From: Reyranella sp.
Lineage (GTDB): Bacteria > Pseudomonadota > Alphaproteobacteria > Reyranellales > Reyranellaceae
Assembly: GCA_019750135.1 (NCBI GenBank)
Contig: JAIEOV010000062.1
Coordinates: 1 to 64,000 of the forward strand
DNA length: 64,000 nt
Direction of reading: 5' to 3'
A program made the position numbers and the translations under genes. Below are positions 1-10,043 of the stretch, piece after piece; position 1 is the first letter of the stretch; the number at the start of each line of letters is the position of its first letter. Under the pieces are notes generated by a model. That model was given only the letters and a program-made list of their open reading frames with translations. It had not been told where the DNA came from and searched no databases.

Positions 1-272
1 AAGGTCACGCCGTTCTCGGCGACCGCACCGCCGGTCGACAGCACCTGCTCGAGCAGGGAGAAGAGCGGCGTGTCCTCAGGCACGAACTCGTCGAGCGGAT
101 GGCCGACCAGGCGGGTGCGGCCGACGCCGAAGAACTGCTCAGCCGACAGGTTGGCGTAGTGGATCAGCCCGCGCGCATCGACGACGACGATCGCCTCCGA
201 CAGCGAATCGAGAAGGGCCGCCGGGAACTGGTCGCTGCTCACCGTCGCGCGCTTGAGAGGCTGCACCGCCAT
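1..272 (-). CDS. ntrB: Nitrogen regulation sensor kinase NtrB, N-terminal part (partial)
   Basis: Only the first ~90 residues lie in the window; the gene runs off the left edge. NtrB (GlnL) is the cytoplasmic histidine kinase that, with the PII protein, phosphorylates NtrC when nitrogen is short. The visible part is a PAS domain typical of NtrB, with a segment SEAIVVVDARGLIHYANLSA (about residues 23-42) followed by an AEQFFG-type stretch. The ATG at 270-272 lies one base beyond the end of the dusB stop codon, so the two genes are almost certainly co-transcribed and translationally coupled. The dusB(nifR3)-ntrB-ntrC order is a well-known alphaproteobacterial arrangement, which supports the call although the kinase domain itself is outside the window. 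Confidence 0.85.
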   Translation of the reverse strand, partial: MAVQPLKRATVSSDQFPAALLDSLSEAIVVVDARGLIHYANLSAEQFFGVGRTRLVGHPLDEFVPEDTPLFSLLEQVLSTGGAVAENGVT

Positions 273-273
273 C

Positions 274-1281
274 CTAGGCAGCCTGCCGTTCGAGATTGGG
301 CAGGAAGAACGCGGCCAGCAGGGCGCGCACCTTGGCGGGCTCGGTCTCGCGGTTCACGGCAGCACGGAACTCGGCCGACGCCGGCAGGCCTTTGGAATAC
401 CAGCCCATATGCTTGCGGGCCATGCGCACGCCGGTCTCTTGGCCATAGTGCGACAGCATCGCTTCGAAGTGCGCGCGCACGATGGCGTATTGCTCGCCGA
501 GCGACGGATCGGCCAGCCGCTCGCCGGTGCGCAGGTAGTGGATCGCCTGGTTCAGGAACCACGGGCGGCCGTAGGCGCCGCGCCCGATCATCACGCCGTC
601 GGCGCCCGACTGCGCGAGCGCGGTGTCGACGTCGTCGAGCGTGTTGATGTCGCCGTTCACGATCACCGGCAGCTTGGTCGCTGCCTTGACGTCGGCGACG
701 AACGCCCAGTCGGCGTGACCGTCATAGAATTGGCAGCGCGTGCGGCCGTGCACGGTCAGCAGCTTGATGCCGCACTGCTCGGCGATGCGCGCGAGGTTGG
801 GCGCGTTGCGGTTGGTCGAGTCCCAGCCCGTGCGCATCTTCAGCGTCACCGGCAGCTTCACCGCCTTCACCGTGGCTTCGAGGATCTTCGCGGCGTGCAC
901 CTCGTCGCGCATCAGCGACGAACCGGCATGGCCGTTCACGACCTTCTTCACCGGGCAGCCGAAGTTGATGTCGATGATGGCGGCGCCGCGATCCTCGTTC
1001 AGCCTGGCTGCGTCGGCCATGACCTCGGGCTCGCAGCCGGCCAGTTGGACCGACATCGGGAACTCTTCCGGCGAGTTCTTGGCCATCAGCAGCGTCTTGC
1101 GGTTCTCGCGAACCATCGCCGCCGAGGCGATCATCTCGGACACGACAAGGCCCGCCCCGCCCCGCTTCACCATTTGGCGGAAAGGCATGTCCGTCACGCC
1201 CGACATGGGTGCCAGGATGACGGGGTCGTCAATGCGGACAGCGCCGATATCGACGGGTTGGAGACGCGGTGTGCAATCCAT
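274..1281 (-). CDS. dusB: tRNA-dihydrouridine synthase DusB (NifR3)
   Basis: This 335-residue flavoenzyme reduces specific uridines in the tRNA D-loop to dihydrouridine using FMN and NAD(P)H. The N-terminal TIM barrel shows the LAPMSGVTD motif (residues 23-31), the catalytic cysteine in NFGCP (Cys109), and FMN-binding stretches around GRTRCQFYDG and VNGDI. Length is normal for the DusB family. The ATG start at 1281 is the first available start and fits the family N-terminus. ntrB follows with one base between the stop and the next ATG, the classical nifR3-ntrB arrangement. The gene diverges from ispDF over a 126-base region that carries a 15-base palindrome about 26 bases upstream of the dusB start. 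Confidence 0.96.
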   Translation of the reverse strand: MDCTPRLQPVDIGAVRIDDPVILAPMSGVTDMPFRQMVKRGGAGLVVSEMIASAAMVRENRKTLLMAKNSPEEFPMSVQLAGCEPEVMADAARLNEDRGAAIIDINFGCPVKKVVNGHAGSSLMRDEVHAAKILEATVKAVKLPVTLKMRTGWDSTNRNAPNLARIAEQCGIKLLTVHGRTRCQFYDGHADWAFVADVKAATKLPVIVNGDINTLDDVDTALAQSGADGVMIGRGAYGRPWFLNQAIHYLRTGERLADPSLGEQYAIVRAHFEAMLSHYGQETGVRMARKHMGWYSKGLPASAEFRAAVNRETEPAKVRALLAAFFLPNLERQAA

Positions 1282-1306
1282 GACTACTGATCAGTTTATA
1301 GGCATC

Positions 1307-1321
1307 TTGTGCAGTGCACAA
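1307..1321. promoter_or_regulatory. 15-base palindrome in the dusB/ispDF divergent region
   Basis: TTGTGCA-G-TGCACAA is a perfect 7+7 inverted repeat around one central base. It lies 26 bases upstream of the dusB start codon and ~86 bases upstream of the ispDF GTG. Its position suits an operator for the dusB-ntrB transcript. It does not match the NtrC consensus (GCAC..GGTGC type) well. The binding protein is unknown. Confidence 0.45.
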
Positions 1322-1407
1322 TAATTGGGCGAGCAATAGCGGGTCCTGGCGGGGTGCGCAAGCGGTCGCGAGTGCGTCTCTGTTGGCTCGGTGTTATCTA
1401 GCCGACC

Positions 1408-2565
1408 GTGTCGACCTGCACCGCCCTGATCGTCGCCGGAGGCCGGGGGAGCCGCTTCGGAGGCCCCCTGCCCAAACAATATGCCACTTTGGCGGGCCAA
1501 CCTGTCCTGCGCCGCACCCTCCACGTGTTCCGGGCGACGCCGGGCATCGACCATGTCCAGGTCGTCATTGCCCCCGGTGACGAAGGCCACTACCGCGCCG
1601 CTGTCGAGGGGATGGACCTGCCGCCGCCGGTTGTCGGCGGCGCCAGCCGGCAACAATCTGTCCTGAACGGGCTGGAAGCCCTCGCCGCCCACGCGCCCGA
1701 CCTCGTGGCCATCCACGATGCCGCCCGGCCCTACGTGCGGGTGTCGGACATCCTGGGCTGCCTCGAGGCGCTGCGACCGGGCATCGACGGAGCTGTCCTC
1801 GGGGTGCCAGTCGCCGATACGCTGAAGAAGGTCGACGACGGCGGCATCCTGGCCGGAACGGTTCCACGCAACGGCCTGTGGCGCGCCCAGACGCCGCAGA
1901 TCTTCCGTTTCGCCGAGCTGCTCGCCGCGCACCGCGCCGTGGCCGCGCTGGCCAGCCACGAGGCGAGCGCCCTCACCGACGATGCGGCGGTCGCCGAACA
2001 TGCCGGATTGCGTGTCGTGATGGTCGAGGGGCACGACGACAACCGCAAGATCACCACGACTGACGACATGGTCTCGACGATGGAAACGCGCACCGCCTTC
2101 GGCTTCGACGTGCACGGCTTCGCCGCCGGCAACCAGGTAATGCTGGGCGGCGTCGCCATTCCGCATAGCCAGGCGCTGGCCGGGCATTCCGACGCCGACG
2201 TCGCCCTGCACGCGTTGACCGATGCGTTGCTGGGCACGATCGGCGCCGGCGACATCGGCAAGCATTTCCCGCCGTCCGATCCGCAATGGCGCGGCGTGTC
2301 GTCCGACCACTTCCTGCGCCACGCGGTCGATCTTGTGGCGACGGCGGGCGGGCGCATTGTCCATCTCGATCTCACCGTGGTCTGCGAGGCGCCGCGCATC
2401 GGGCCGCATCGCGACGCCATGGTCGAAAGCATCGCTCGCATCGCCGGCATCGAGCGTGACAGAGTGAGCGTGAAGGCGACGACGACGGAAGGGCTTGGCT
2501 TCACCGGCCGCCGCGAGGGCATTGCGGCGCAGGCCGTGGCGACGGTCGAGGTGCCGCGGAGATAG
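1408..2565 (+). CDS. ispDF: Bifunctional IspD/IspF (MEP pathway)
   Basis: This 385-residue fusion catalyses two steps of the methylerythritol phosphate route to isoprenoids. The N-terminal IspD domain (about 1-225) is the 2-C-methyl-D-erythritol 4-phosphate cytidylyltransferase, with the nucleotide-binding signature VAGGRGSRFGGPLPKQ. The C-terminal IspF domain (about 228-385) is the 2,4-cyclodiphosphate synthase, with the metal-binding DVHGF motif and HSDADVALHALTDALLG. The start is a GTG at 1408; no in-frame ATG precedes the conserved IspD N-terminus. The fusion is common in alphaproteobacteria and supports the taxonomic placement. A structured repeat begins 16 bases after the stop. Confidence 0.97.
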   Translation: MSTCTALIVAGGRGSRFGGPLPKQYATLAGQPVLRRTLHVFRATPGIDHVQVVIAPGDEGHYRAAVEGMDLPPPVVGGASRQQSVLNGLEALAAHAPDLVAIHDAARPYVRVSDILGCLEALRPGIDGAVLGVPVADTLKKVDDGGILAGTVPRNGLWRAQTPQIFRFAELLAAHRAVAALASHEASALTDDAAVAEHAGLRVVMVEGHDDNRKITTTDDMVSTMETRTAFGFDVHGFAAGNQVMLGGVAIPHSQALAGHSDADVALHALTDALLGTIGAGDIGKHFPPSDPQWRGVSSDHFLRHAVDLVATAGGRIVHLDLTVVCEAPRIGPHRDAMVESIARIAGIERDRVSVKATTTEGLGFTGRREGIAAQAVATVEVPRR

Positions 2566-2581
2566 ATCGAAGGCGAAAAAC

Positions 2582-2689
2582 CCTCACCCCTGAGGAGCAT
2601 CGCGCAGCGATGCGTCTCGAAGGGTGGCCATACGGCCGTCGCTTGCCCACCCTTCGAGACGGGCGCTTCGCGCCCTCCTCAGGGTGAGG
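2582..2689. repeat. Complex palindromic intergenic repeat (CCTCACCC...GGGTGAGG type)
   Basis: Nested inverted repeats fill the ispDF-pncC gap. Outer arms at 2582-2597 and 2675-2689 pair over 15 bases with one extra C on the left. Inner arms CGTCTCGAAGGGTGG (2613-2627) and CCACCCTTCGAGACG (2647-2661) pair perfectly. Each half also carries a small hairpin: GCATCGC-gca-GCGATGC at 2597-2613 and GGGCGC-ttc-GCGCCC at 2661-2675. I recall similar elements in other alphaproteobacterial genomes. It is a different class from the TCATGATCATGA family elsewhere in the window. Confidence 0.8.
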
Positions 2690-2731
2690 TCGTGTCGTTC
2701 TCGGGATGGTTATGATGGTGTGGGAGTTCAC

Positions 2732-3223
2732 ATGTTCGATCACGAAATGAGGGACGCCGCCGAGCGCGTGCTCTATGCCTGCCGCAAGCGCGGGCTGAAG
2801 CTGGTCACGGCCGAGTCCTGCACCGGCGGCCTGGTCGCCGCGACGCTGACCGCGATCGTGGGCTCATCCGACGTCGTCGAGCGCGCCTACGTGACCTACG
2901 CCAACGAAGCCAAGCGCGAGATGTTGGGCGTGCCGTGGGATGCCCTGATGGGCCACGGCGCGGTGAGCGATCCCGTGGCGCGCGCCATGGCCACCGGCGC
3001 CCTCGCCCGCTCGGGCGTCGATCTTGCGGTGTCGATCACAGGGGTCGCCGGGCCCGGCGGCGGCACGGCGGAAAAGCCGGTCGGCCTCGTCCACTTCGCC
3101 GGCGCCCGCACCGGCCACGACATCGTCGCCGAGCGTCACGTCTTCCCGGGCGACCGCGACACCATCCGGCGCGTCGCGACGATCACCGCGCTGACGATAC
3201 TGGCGTCGCTGGCTGAACGTTAG
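2732..3223 (+). CDS. pncC: CinA C-terminal domain protein / nicotinamide-nucleotide amidohydrolase
   Basis: This 163-residue protein is a stand-alone CinA C-terminal domain. Such proteins deamidate nicotinamide mononucleotide to nicotinate mononucleotide in NAD salvage. Typical family motifs are TAESCTGGLVAATLT near residue 27, the SITGVAGPGGGTAEKPVGLV segment, and a final ATITALTILASL helix. The MocF/COG1058 half of full-length CinA is absent. I chose the ATG at 2732 because the family begins just before this point; an upstream in-frame start at 2624 would lie inside the intergenic repeat. The 3' end overlaps the convergent COQ10-like gene by 41 bases. Confidence 0.9.
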   Translation: MFDHEMRDAAERVLYACRKRGLKLVTAESCTGGLVAATLTAIVGSSDVVERAYVTYANEAKREMLGVPWDALMGHGAVSDPVARAMATGALARSGVDLAVSITGVAGPGGGTAEKPVGLVHFAGARTGHDIVAERHVFPGDRDTIRRVATITALTILASLAER

Positions 3224-3674
3224 GCTTGCCGTAGAGCTCCCTGGCGCGCGCTTCGAACGCGCTCACCATGCGCTTCACCGCTTCGGCGAACAGCAGGCGC
3301 ACGGTCTGCTGCAGCAGCATCGAGCGGAAGTCGAACTCCAGTTCGAAGTCGATCAGGCAGCCCGAGGGATGCGGCTGGAAGGTCCAGCGGCTGACCAGCC
3401 GGCGGAACGGCCCTTCGATGCCGGTCGTGTCGATGCGCGGCCCGCCCGGCGCGTCGGGCGCCAGGACGACGCGTGAGGCGAACTTCTCGTGGAACGGTCC
3501 GAAGCCGATCGCCAGCTCGGAGATCTGCACGTCGGCGCCTTCACGACGCCGGATGCGCCCGGCATGGCACCACGGCAGGAACTCGGGATAGCGCGGCACG
3601 TCGGCAACCAGCTCGAAGAGCTGCATGGGCGTATAGGCGACGACCCGTCGCTCGGTATGACGTGTGACGCTCAA
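3183..3674 (-). CDS. COQ10/RatA-family START-like protein
   Basis: This 163-residue protein belongs to the polyketide cyclase/START-like COQ10 family, annotated either as a ubiquinone-binding chaperone or as RatA. The N-terminus TERRVVAYTPMQLFELVADV and the YPEFLPWC segment are the family signature. The C-terminal LLFAEAVKRMVSAFEARARELYG is the long helix that closes the lipid pocket. The start overlaps the lipA stop by four bases (ATGA), so the two are probably translationally coupled. In alphaproteobacteria this gene is commonly the neighbour of lipA. Its last 41 bases overlap pncC tail-to-tail. A role in respiratory quinone handling is more likely than a toxin role, judging from this context. 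Confidence 0.88.
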   Translation of the reverse strand: MSVTRHTERRVVAYTPMQLFELVADVPRYPEFLPWCHAGRIRRREGADVQISELAIGFGPFHEKFASRVVLAPDAPGGPRIDTTGIEGPFRRLVSRWTFQPHPSGCLIDFELEFDFRSMLLQQTVRLLFAEAVKRMVSAFEARARELYGKPNVQPATPVSSAR

Positions 3675-4639
3675 GCGAGCTTTGCTGCGCGTGCGGCGCG
3701 CAGACGGGCGAAATCGTCGCCGGCGTGATAGCTCGACCGCGTGAGCGGCGAAGCGGAGACCATCAGGAAACCCTTGGCGCGCGCGAGCGTCGCCAGTTCA
3801 TCGAACTCGGCCGGCGTCCAGAAACGGTCGAGCGGCGCGTGCTTGGGTGTCGGCTGCAGGTACTGGCCGACGGTGAGGAAGTCGACGTCGGCGGCGCGCA
3901 GGTCGTCCATCACCTGCAGGATCTCCTCGCGCGTTTCGCCTAGCCCGACCATCAGGCCGGACTTGGTAAACATCGAGGGATCGATCTCCTTCACCTTCGA
4001 CAGCAACTGCAGCGACGTGAAATAGCGCGCGCCGGGTCGGATCGTCGGATAGAGCCGCGGCACCGTCTCGAGATTGTGGTTGAACACGTCCGGGCGCGCC
4101 GCGACCACGGTCGCGATGGCGCCCGCTTTACGCAGGAAGTCGGGCGTCAGCACTTCGACGGTCGTGCTGGGCGCCTGCTGATGCAGCGCGGTGATGACCG
4201 CCGCGAAGTGTCCTGCCCCGCCATCGTCGAGATCATCGCGGTCCACCGACGTCACGACGACATGGCCCAGACCGAGCTTGCCGACGGCTTCGGCGATGTT
4301 GGCGGGCTCGTGCGGATTGAGGGCGCCGGGCTTGCCGGTGGCGACGTTGCAGAAGGCGCAGGCCCGCGTGCAGGTCTCGCCCATGATCATGAAGGTGGCG
4401 TGCTTCTGCTTCCAGCACTCGCCGATGTTGGGACAGGCCGCCTCCTCGCACACCGTCGCGAGGCCGTACTGGCGCACCAGCCGCTTGGTCTCGGCATATT
4501 CCGGCGAATTCGGCGCACGCACCCTGATCCAATCCGGCTTGCGCCGGATGGGATTGTCCGGCCGGTGCGCCTTCTCGGGATGGCGCTCGGCGCGGCTCAG
4601 CGGGAGCTTGTCGCCCAGGTCGTTGGAGGATCCGTCCAT
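3671..4639 (-). CDS. lipA: Lipoyl synthase
   Basis: This 322-residue radical-SAM enzyme inserts two sulfur atoms into octanoyl chains on E2 and H proteins. Both iron-sulfur clusters are visible: the auxiliary cluster cysteines C64, C69 and C75, and the SAM cluster C90, C94 and C97 (CTRACAFC). The C-terminal TRSSYHA contains the serine that ligates the auxiliary cluster. Length is normal. It lies six bases downstream of lpdA and overlaps the COQ10-like gene by four bases. It is therefore in one transcription unit with the pyruvate dehydrogenase genes whose lipoyl domains it matures. Confidence 0.98.
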   Translation of the reverse strand: MDGSSNDLGDKLPLSRAERHPEKAHRPDNPIRRKPDWIRVRAPNSPEYAETKRLVRQYGLATVCEEAACPNIGECWKQKHATFMIMGETCTRACAFCNVATGKPGALNPHEPANIAEAVGKLGLGHVVVTSVDRDDLDDGGAGHFAAVITALHQQAPSTTVEVLTPDFLRKAGAIATVVAARPDVFNHNLETVPRLYPTIRPGARYFTSLQLLSKVKEIDPSMFTKSGLMVGLGETREEILQVMDDLRAADVDFLTVGQYLQPTPKHAPLDRFWTPAEFDELATLARAKGFLMVSASPLTRSSYHAGDDFARLRAARAAKLA

Positions 4640-4645
4640 GACGGC

Positions 4646-6058
4646 CTAGATATGGAGCGTTCGCCCGTACGCCGCCAGTACCGACTCGTGCATCATTTCC
4701 GACAGGGTGGGATGCGGGAACACCGTTGCCATCAGCTCGGCTTCGGTGGTCTCAAGCGTCTTGGCGACACTGTAACCCTGGATCAGCTCGGTCACCTCGG
4801 CGCCGATCATGTGCGCGCCCAGAAGCTCGCCGGTCTTGGCGTCGAAGATGGTCTTGATGAAGCCCTCGGGCTCGCCCAGCGCGATCGCCTTGCCGTTGCC
4901 GATGAAGGGGAACTTGCCGACCTTGAGCTGCAGGCCCTTGGCCTTGGCCGCCGCCTCGGTGAGGCCGATACTGGCGACCTGCGGCTGGCAGTAGGTGCAG
5001 CCCGGGATGTTCTCGGTCTTCATCGGGTGTACGCCCTTCACGCCGGCGATCTTCTCGACCACCAGCACGCCCTCGTGCATCGCCTTGTGCGCCAGCCAGG
5101 GCGGGCCGGCGACGTCGCCGATGGCATAGACGTTGGGCTCGCCGGTGAAGCCCCACTGGTCGATCACGATGTGGGTCTTCTCGACCTTCACCTTGGTGCC
5201 CTCGAGACCCAGGTTCTCGACATTGCCGACGATGCCGACGGCGCTGATCACGCGGTCGACGGTGATCTCCTGGCTCTTGCCGCCGGCTGTGATCGTGGCC
5301 GTGACGTTGTCCTTGCCCTTCTTCAGGCCGCCGACCGTGGCACCTACCAGGATCTTCATGCCCTGCTTCTCGAAGGCGCGCTTGGCGAAGGCCGAGACTT
5401 CCTCGTCCTCGACGGGCAGGATGCGGTCGACCACCTCGGCCACCGTCACCTCGGCGCCCATGGTACGATAGAAGCTCGCGAACTCGATGCCGATCGCCCC
5501 CGAGCCGATGACCAGCAGCGACTTGGGGAACTCCGGCGGCACCATCGCTTCCTTGTAGGTCCAGACGAGCTTGCCGTCGGACTCGAGGCCGGGAAGCTGG
5601 CGCGCGCGCGCGCCGGTCGCCAGGATCACGTTCTTGGCCGTCAGCGTGACGTTGCTCTTGTCGTTCATCGTCACGGCGAGCTTGCGCTGGCCGCCGGCGA
5701 CGCCGTCGAGCTTGGCCGTGCCGTCGAACACCGTGATCTTATTCTTGCGCATCAGGCCTTTGACGCCGTTGCTGAGCTGGTTCGCGACCTTGCGCGAGCG
5801 CTCGACGACCTTCTTGGGATCGTAGGCGACGTCCTTGACCGAGATGCCGAATGAATCGGCGTGCTTGATCAGCCCATAGACCTCCGACGTGCGTAGCAGC
5901 GCCTTGGTCGGGATGCAGCCCCAGTTGAGGCAGATGCCGCCCATGTGCTCGCGCTCGACGACGGCGGTCTTCATGCCGAGCTGGGCGGCGCGGATGGCGG
6001 CGACATAGCCGCCCGGCCCGCCGCCGACGATGATGATGTCGAAGCTGGTGTCGGCCAT
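4646..6058 (-). CDS. lpdA: Dihydrolipoyl dehydrogenase (E3)
   Basis: This 470-residue flavoprotein reoxidises dihydrolipoyl groups of 2-oxoacid dehydrogenases with NAD+. The FAD-binding GGGPGGYVAA lies at residues 12-21. The redox-active disulfide is C43/C48 in GGICLNWGCIPTK. The NAD-binding segment is VIGSGAIGIEFASF, and the C-terminal HPTLSEMMHE carries the catalytic histidine at the dimer interface. It lies nine bases downstream of pdhC and six bases upstream of lipA, in the pdhA-pdhB-pdhC-lpdA-lipA order, so it most likely serves the pyruvate complex, although E3 can be shared with other complexes. Confidence 0.97.
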   Translation of the reverse strand: MADTSFDIIIVGGGPGGYVAAIRAAQLGMKTAVVEREHMGGICLNWGCIPTKALLRTSEVYGLIKHADSFGISVKDVAYDPKKVVERSRKVANQLSNGVKGLMRKNKITVFDGTAKLDGVAGGQRKLAVTMNDKSNVTLTAKNVILATGARARQLPGLESDGKLVWTYKEAMVPPEFPKSLLVIGSGAIGIEFASFYRTMGAEVTVAEVVDRILPVEDEEVSAFAKRAFEKQGMKILVGATVGGLKKGKDNVTATITAGGKSQEITVDRVISAVGIVGNVENLGLEGTKVKVEKTHIVIDQWGFTGEPNVYAIGDVAGPPWLAHKAMHEGVLVVEKIAGVKGVHPMKTENIPGCTYCQPQVASIGLTEAAAKAKGLQLKVGKFPFIGNGKAIALGEPEGFIKTIFDAKTGELLGAHMIGAEVTELIQGYSVAKTLETTEAELMATVFPHPTLSEMMHESVLAAYGRTLHI

Positions 6059-6067
6059 GATGCGCTC

Positions 6068-7366
6068 CTAGACCAGCATGGAAGCAGGCTGCTCGACATA
6101 GGCGCGCAGCGTTTGCAGGAACTGCGCGCCCATGGCGCCGTCGACGACGCGGTGATCGACCGCGAGCGTGCAGCTCATCATGTTGCGCGCGACCACCTGG
6201 CCCTTGCGCACGACCGCCCGCTCCTCGCCCGCGCCGACCGCCAGGATCATGGCCTGCGGCGGGTTGATGATGGCGGCGAAGTGCTGGACGCCGAACATGC
6301 CAAGGTTGGAGATGGTGAAGCCTCCACCCTGGAATTCCTCGAGCTTGAGCTTGCCGGTCTTGGCGCGGGCGGCGAGGTCCTTCATCTCGCTCGCGATCTG
6401 ACCCACGCCCTTCATATCGGCGTTGCGCACGATCGGCGTGATCAGGCCGCGGTCGGTGGCGACGGCGACCGATATGTCGACCGCGCCGTACTGGATCATC
6501 TCGTCCTCGGTCCACGAGGCGTTGCACTCAGGATGGTCGCGCAATGCCTTGGCGCAGGCCTTGATCACCATGTCGTTGACCGAGACCTTGGTGCCCTTCT
6601 TCTCGGCCACGGCGTTGATCGCCTGGCGCGCCGCCAGCAGCGCATCGATCTCGAGATCGACTGTCAGGTAGAAGTGCGGCACCGTCTGCTTGGACTCGAG
6701 CATGCGCCGCGCGATGACCTTGCGGATCGAGGTGTGCGGTACGCGCGAGTCGCCCGGCGCCACGAACACCGGCTGCGCGCCGGCGGGCGGTGCAGCCGGC
6801 CGAGGCGCCGGCGCGGCGGCAGGCGCCGCAGCGGGTGCGGCACCCGGCTTGGCGGATTCGACATCGGCTTTGACGATGCGGCCGTTGGGTCCGCTGCCCT
6901 TGATGCGCGAGAGATCGAGCCCCTTCTCCGCCGCGATTCGCTTGGCGAGCGGCGATGCGAAGATGCGCGCACCGCTTGCGGCGGCGGCGGGTGGGGCCGC
7001 TGGAGCTGCGGCAGGCGCAGGCTTGGGGGGCGCACCAGCCGGAGCAGGCGCGGCAGCAGCTGCCGGCTTTGCAGCCGGCGGAGCGGCCGCTGGCGCCTCC
7101 GCATCCTTGGGCACGTCCGTCTCGCCCTCTTCCAGCAGGACGGCGATGACGGCGTTCACCTTCACGCCCTCGGTACCCTCGGCAATGACGATCCGGCCGA
7201 CCTTGCCTTCGTCGACCGCCTCGACTTCCATGGTCGCCTTGTCGGTCTCGATCTCGCAGATCACCTGGCCGGATTTGACGGTATCGCCTTCTTTGACATG
7301 CCACTTGGCGAGTTTGCCCTCCGTCATGGTGGGCGACAGCGCGGGCATCAGGATGTTGATCGACAT
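6068..7366 (-). CDS. pdhC: Pyruvate dehydrogenase E2, dihydrolipoamide acetyltransferase
   Basis: This 432-residue protein forms the complex core and transfers acetyl groups to CoA. One N-terminal lipoyl domain carries the lipoylated lysine K43 in ETDKATMEVEAVDEG. An Ala/Pro-rich linker (about 85-135) leads to a peripheral-subunit-binding domain (RIFASPLAKRIAAEKGLDL, about 135-170). A second linker precedes the catalytic domain, with the HRVVDG motif containing H405 and D409. Start, length and linkers match alphaproteobacterial E2. It lies 17 bases after pdhB. Its first 55 residues are nearly identical to the lipoyl domain of pdhB, which suggests duplication or gene conversion between them. 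Confidence 0.97.
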   Translation of the reverse strand: MSINILMPALSPTMTEGKLAKWHVKEGDTVKSGQVICEIETDKATMEVEAVDEGKVGRIVIAEGTEGVKVNAVIAVLLEEGETDVPKDAEAPAAAPPAAKPAAAAAPAPAGAPPKPAPAAAPAAPPAAAASGARIFASPLAKRIAAEKGLDLSRIKGSGPNGRIVKADVESAKPGAAPAAAPAAAPAPRPAAPPAGAQPVFVAPGDSRVPHTSIRKVIARRMLESKQTVPHFYLTVDLEIDALLAARQAINAVAEKKGTKVSVNDMVIKACAKALRDHPECNASWTEDEMIQYGAVDISVAVATDRGLITPIVRNADMKGVGQIASEMKDLAARAKTGKLKLEEFQGGGFTISNLGMFGVQHFAAIINPPQAMILAVGAGEERAVVRKGQVVARNMMSCTLAVDHRVVDGAMGAQFLQTLRAYVEQPASMLV

Positions 7367-7383
7367 GGTTCTCGGTCCCGCGT

Positions 7384-8787
<1,404 letters not shown>

Positions 8788-8793
8788 GATGGA

Positions 8794-9843
8794 TCAGGCT
8801 CCGACCAAGACGTCGGTCCACAATTCGGACGGGTCGGGCTCGGGACTGTGCTGGGCGAACTCGGCAGAGTCGTTCACGATCTTGCGGATCTCGGCATCCA
8901 CCGCCTTCAGCGCGGTCTCGTCGGTCATCTTTCCATCCAGCAACAGCTTCCTCACATGGTCGATCGGATCGCGCTCGTTGCGATACTTGTCGACCTCTTC
9001 CTTGGTCCGGTACTTCGCCGGATCGCTCATCGAGTGGCCGCGATAGCGATAGGTCTGCATCTCGAGGATGTACGGACCGCCGTTGCGCGCATGCTCGACC
9101 GCTTTCTCGCCCGCGGCCTTGACGGCGACGACGTCCATGCCGTCGACACGCTCGCCGGGAATGCCGAAGGATTCGCCGTGGCGATAGAGCTCGGTGACGG
9201 CCGAAGCGCGCTCGACCGAGGTGCCCATGCCGTAGCGGTTGTTCTCGATGATGTAGATCACCGGCAGTTTCCAGAGGGCGGCCATGTTCATGGCCTCGTA
9301 GACCTGGCCCTGGTTGGCGCTGCCGTCGCCGAAGTAGGTCAGCGAAACATTGTCGCTGCCGTTGTATTTGTGCGCGAAGGCCAGCCCCGTGCCGATCGGC
9401 ACCTGGGCGCCGACGATGCCGTGGCCGCCATAGAAGTGCTTCTCGCGGCTGAACATGTGCATCGAGCCGCCCTTGCCCTTGGAATATCCGCTGGAGCGCC
9501 CGGTCAGCTCGGACATCACGCCCTTGGGATCCATGCCGGCGGCCAGCATGTGGCCGTGATCGCGGTACGAGGTGATGATCGCATCGCCCAGCTTGATGGT
9601 CGACTGCATGCCGACGACGACGGCCTCCTGGCCGATATAGAGATGGCAGAAGCCGCCGATCAGGCCCATGCCGTAGAGCTGCCCCGCCCGCTCTTCGAAG
9701 CGGCGGATCAGCAGCATGTCGCGGTAGAAGGATTTCAGCTGGTCGGCGGTGACGCTGTTGTCACCTGCGCCTGGGGGCTTGGTCGAGGCCGTCGGTGTGG
9801 CGGGAGAAGGTTCGACCTTCGGCTTCGTGGCCGGCTTCGCCAT
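8794..9843 (-). CDS. pdhA: Pyruvate dehydrogenase E1 alpha
   Basis: This 349-residue thiamine-diphosphate subunit decarboxylates pyruvate with PdhB. The ThDP motif begins at GDGSANQGQVYEA and ends with IIENN. The phosphorylation-loop region YRGHSMSDPAKYRT is conserved. The N-terminal ~30 residues (AKPATKPKVEPSPATP...) are a low-complexity extension common in alphaproteobacterial E1 alpha. It is the first gene of the pdhA-pdhB-pdhC-lpdA-lipA-COQ10 run. A 218-base gap separates it from ftsB on the same strand, so the operon promoter probably lies within that gap. Confidence 0.97.
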   Translation of the reverse strand: MAKPATKPKVEPSPATPTASTKPPGAGDNSVTADQLKSFYRDMLLIRRFEERAGQLYGMGLIGGFCHLYIGQEAVVVGMQSTIKLGDAIITSYRDHGHMLAAGMDPKGVMSELTGRSSGYSKGKGGSMHMFSREKHFYGGHGIVGAQVPIGTGLAFAHKYNGSDNVSLTYFGDGSANQGQVYEAMNMAALWKLPVIYIIENNRYGMGTSVERASAVTELYRHGESFGIPGERVDGMDVVAVKAAGEKAVEHARNGGPYILEMQTYRYRGHSMSDPAKYRTKEEVDKYRNERDPIDHVRKLLLDGKMTDETALKAVDAEIRKIVNDSAEFAQHSPEPDPSELWTDVLVGA

Positions 9844-10043
9844 TTTGAATTCCCCTCCGCGTAACCCGTTGCCGCTTATAGCATCGCCCGGAGCGATGTG
9901 GTTGATCTAGCAGCAAAAAACCAGCCGAGAGAGCGTGCGGCGCAGCAATTGAGAGAATGTTTGCAACGGCCCCTTCGCGTCGACAGTTTGTTTCAGGCGA
10001 CCGCGACGCGAACCTGATCAACGCGTCATGGATGATGCGTGCC

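Noticed and set aside
3183..3223. 41-base tail-to-tail overlap of pncC and the COQ10-like gene as a sign of misannotation
   Set aside because: Both proteins have normal lengths and family-typical C-termini, so the overlap appears genuine.
4076..5854. Long open frame opposite lipA and lpdA
   Set aside because: It spans two well-identified genes in antisense and has no domain or ribosome-binding support.
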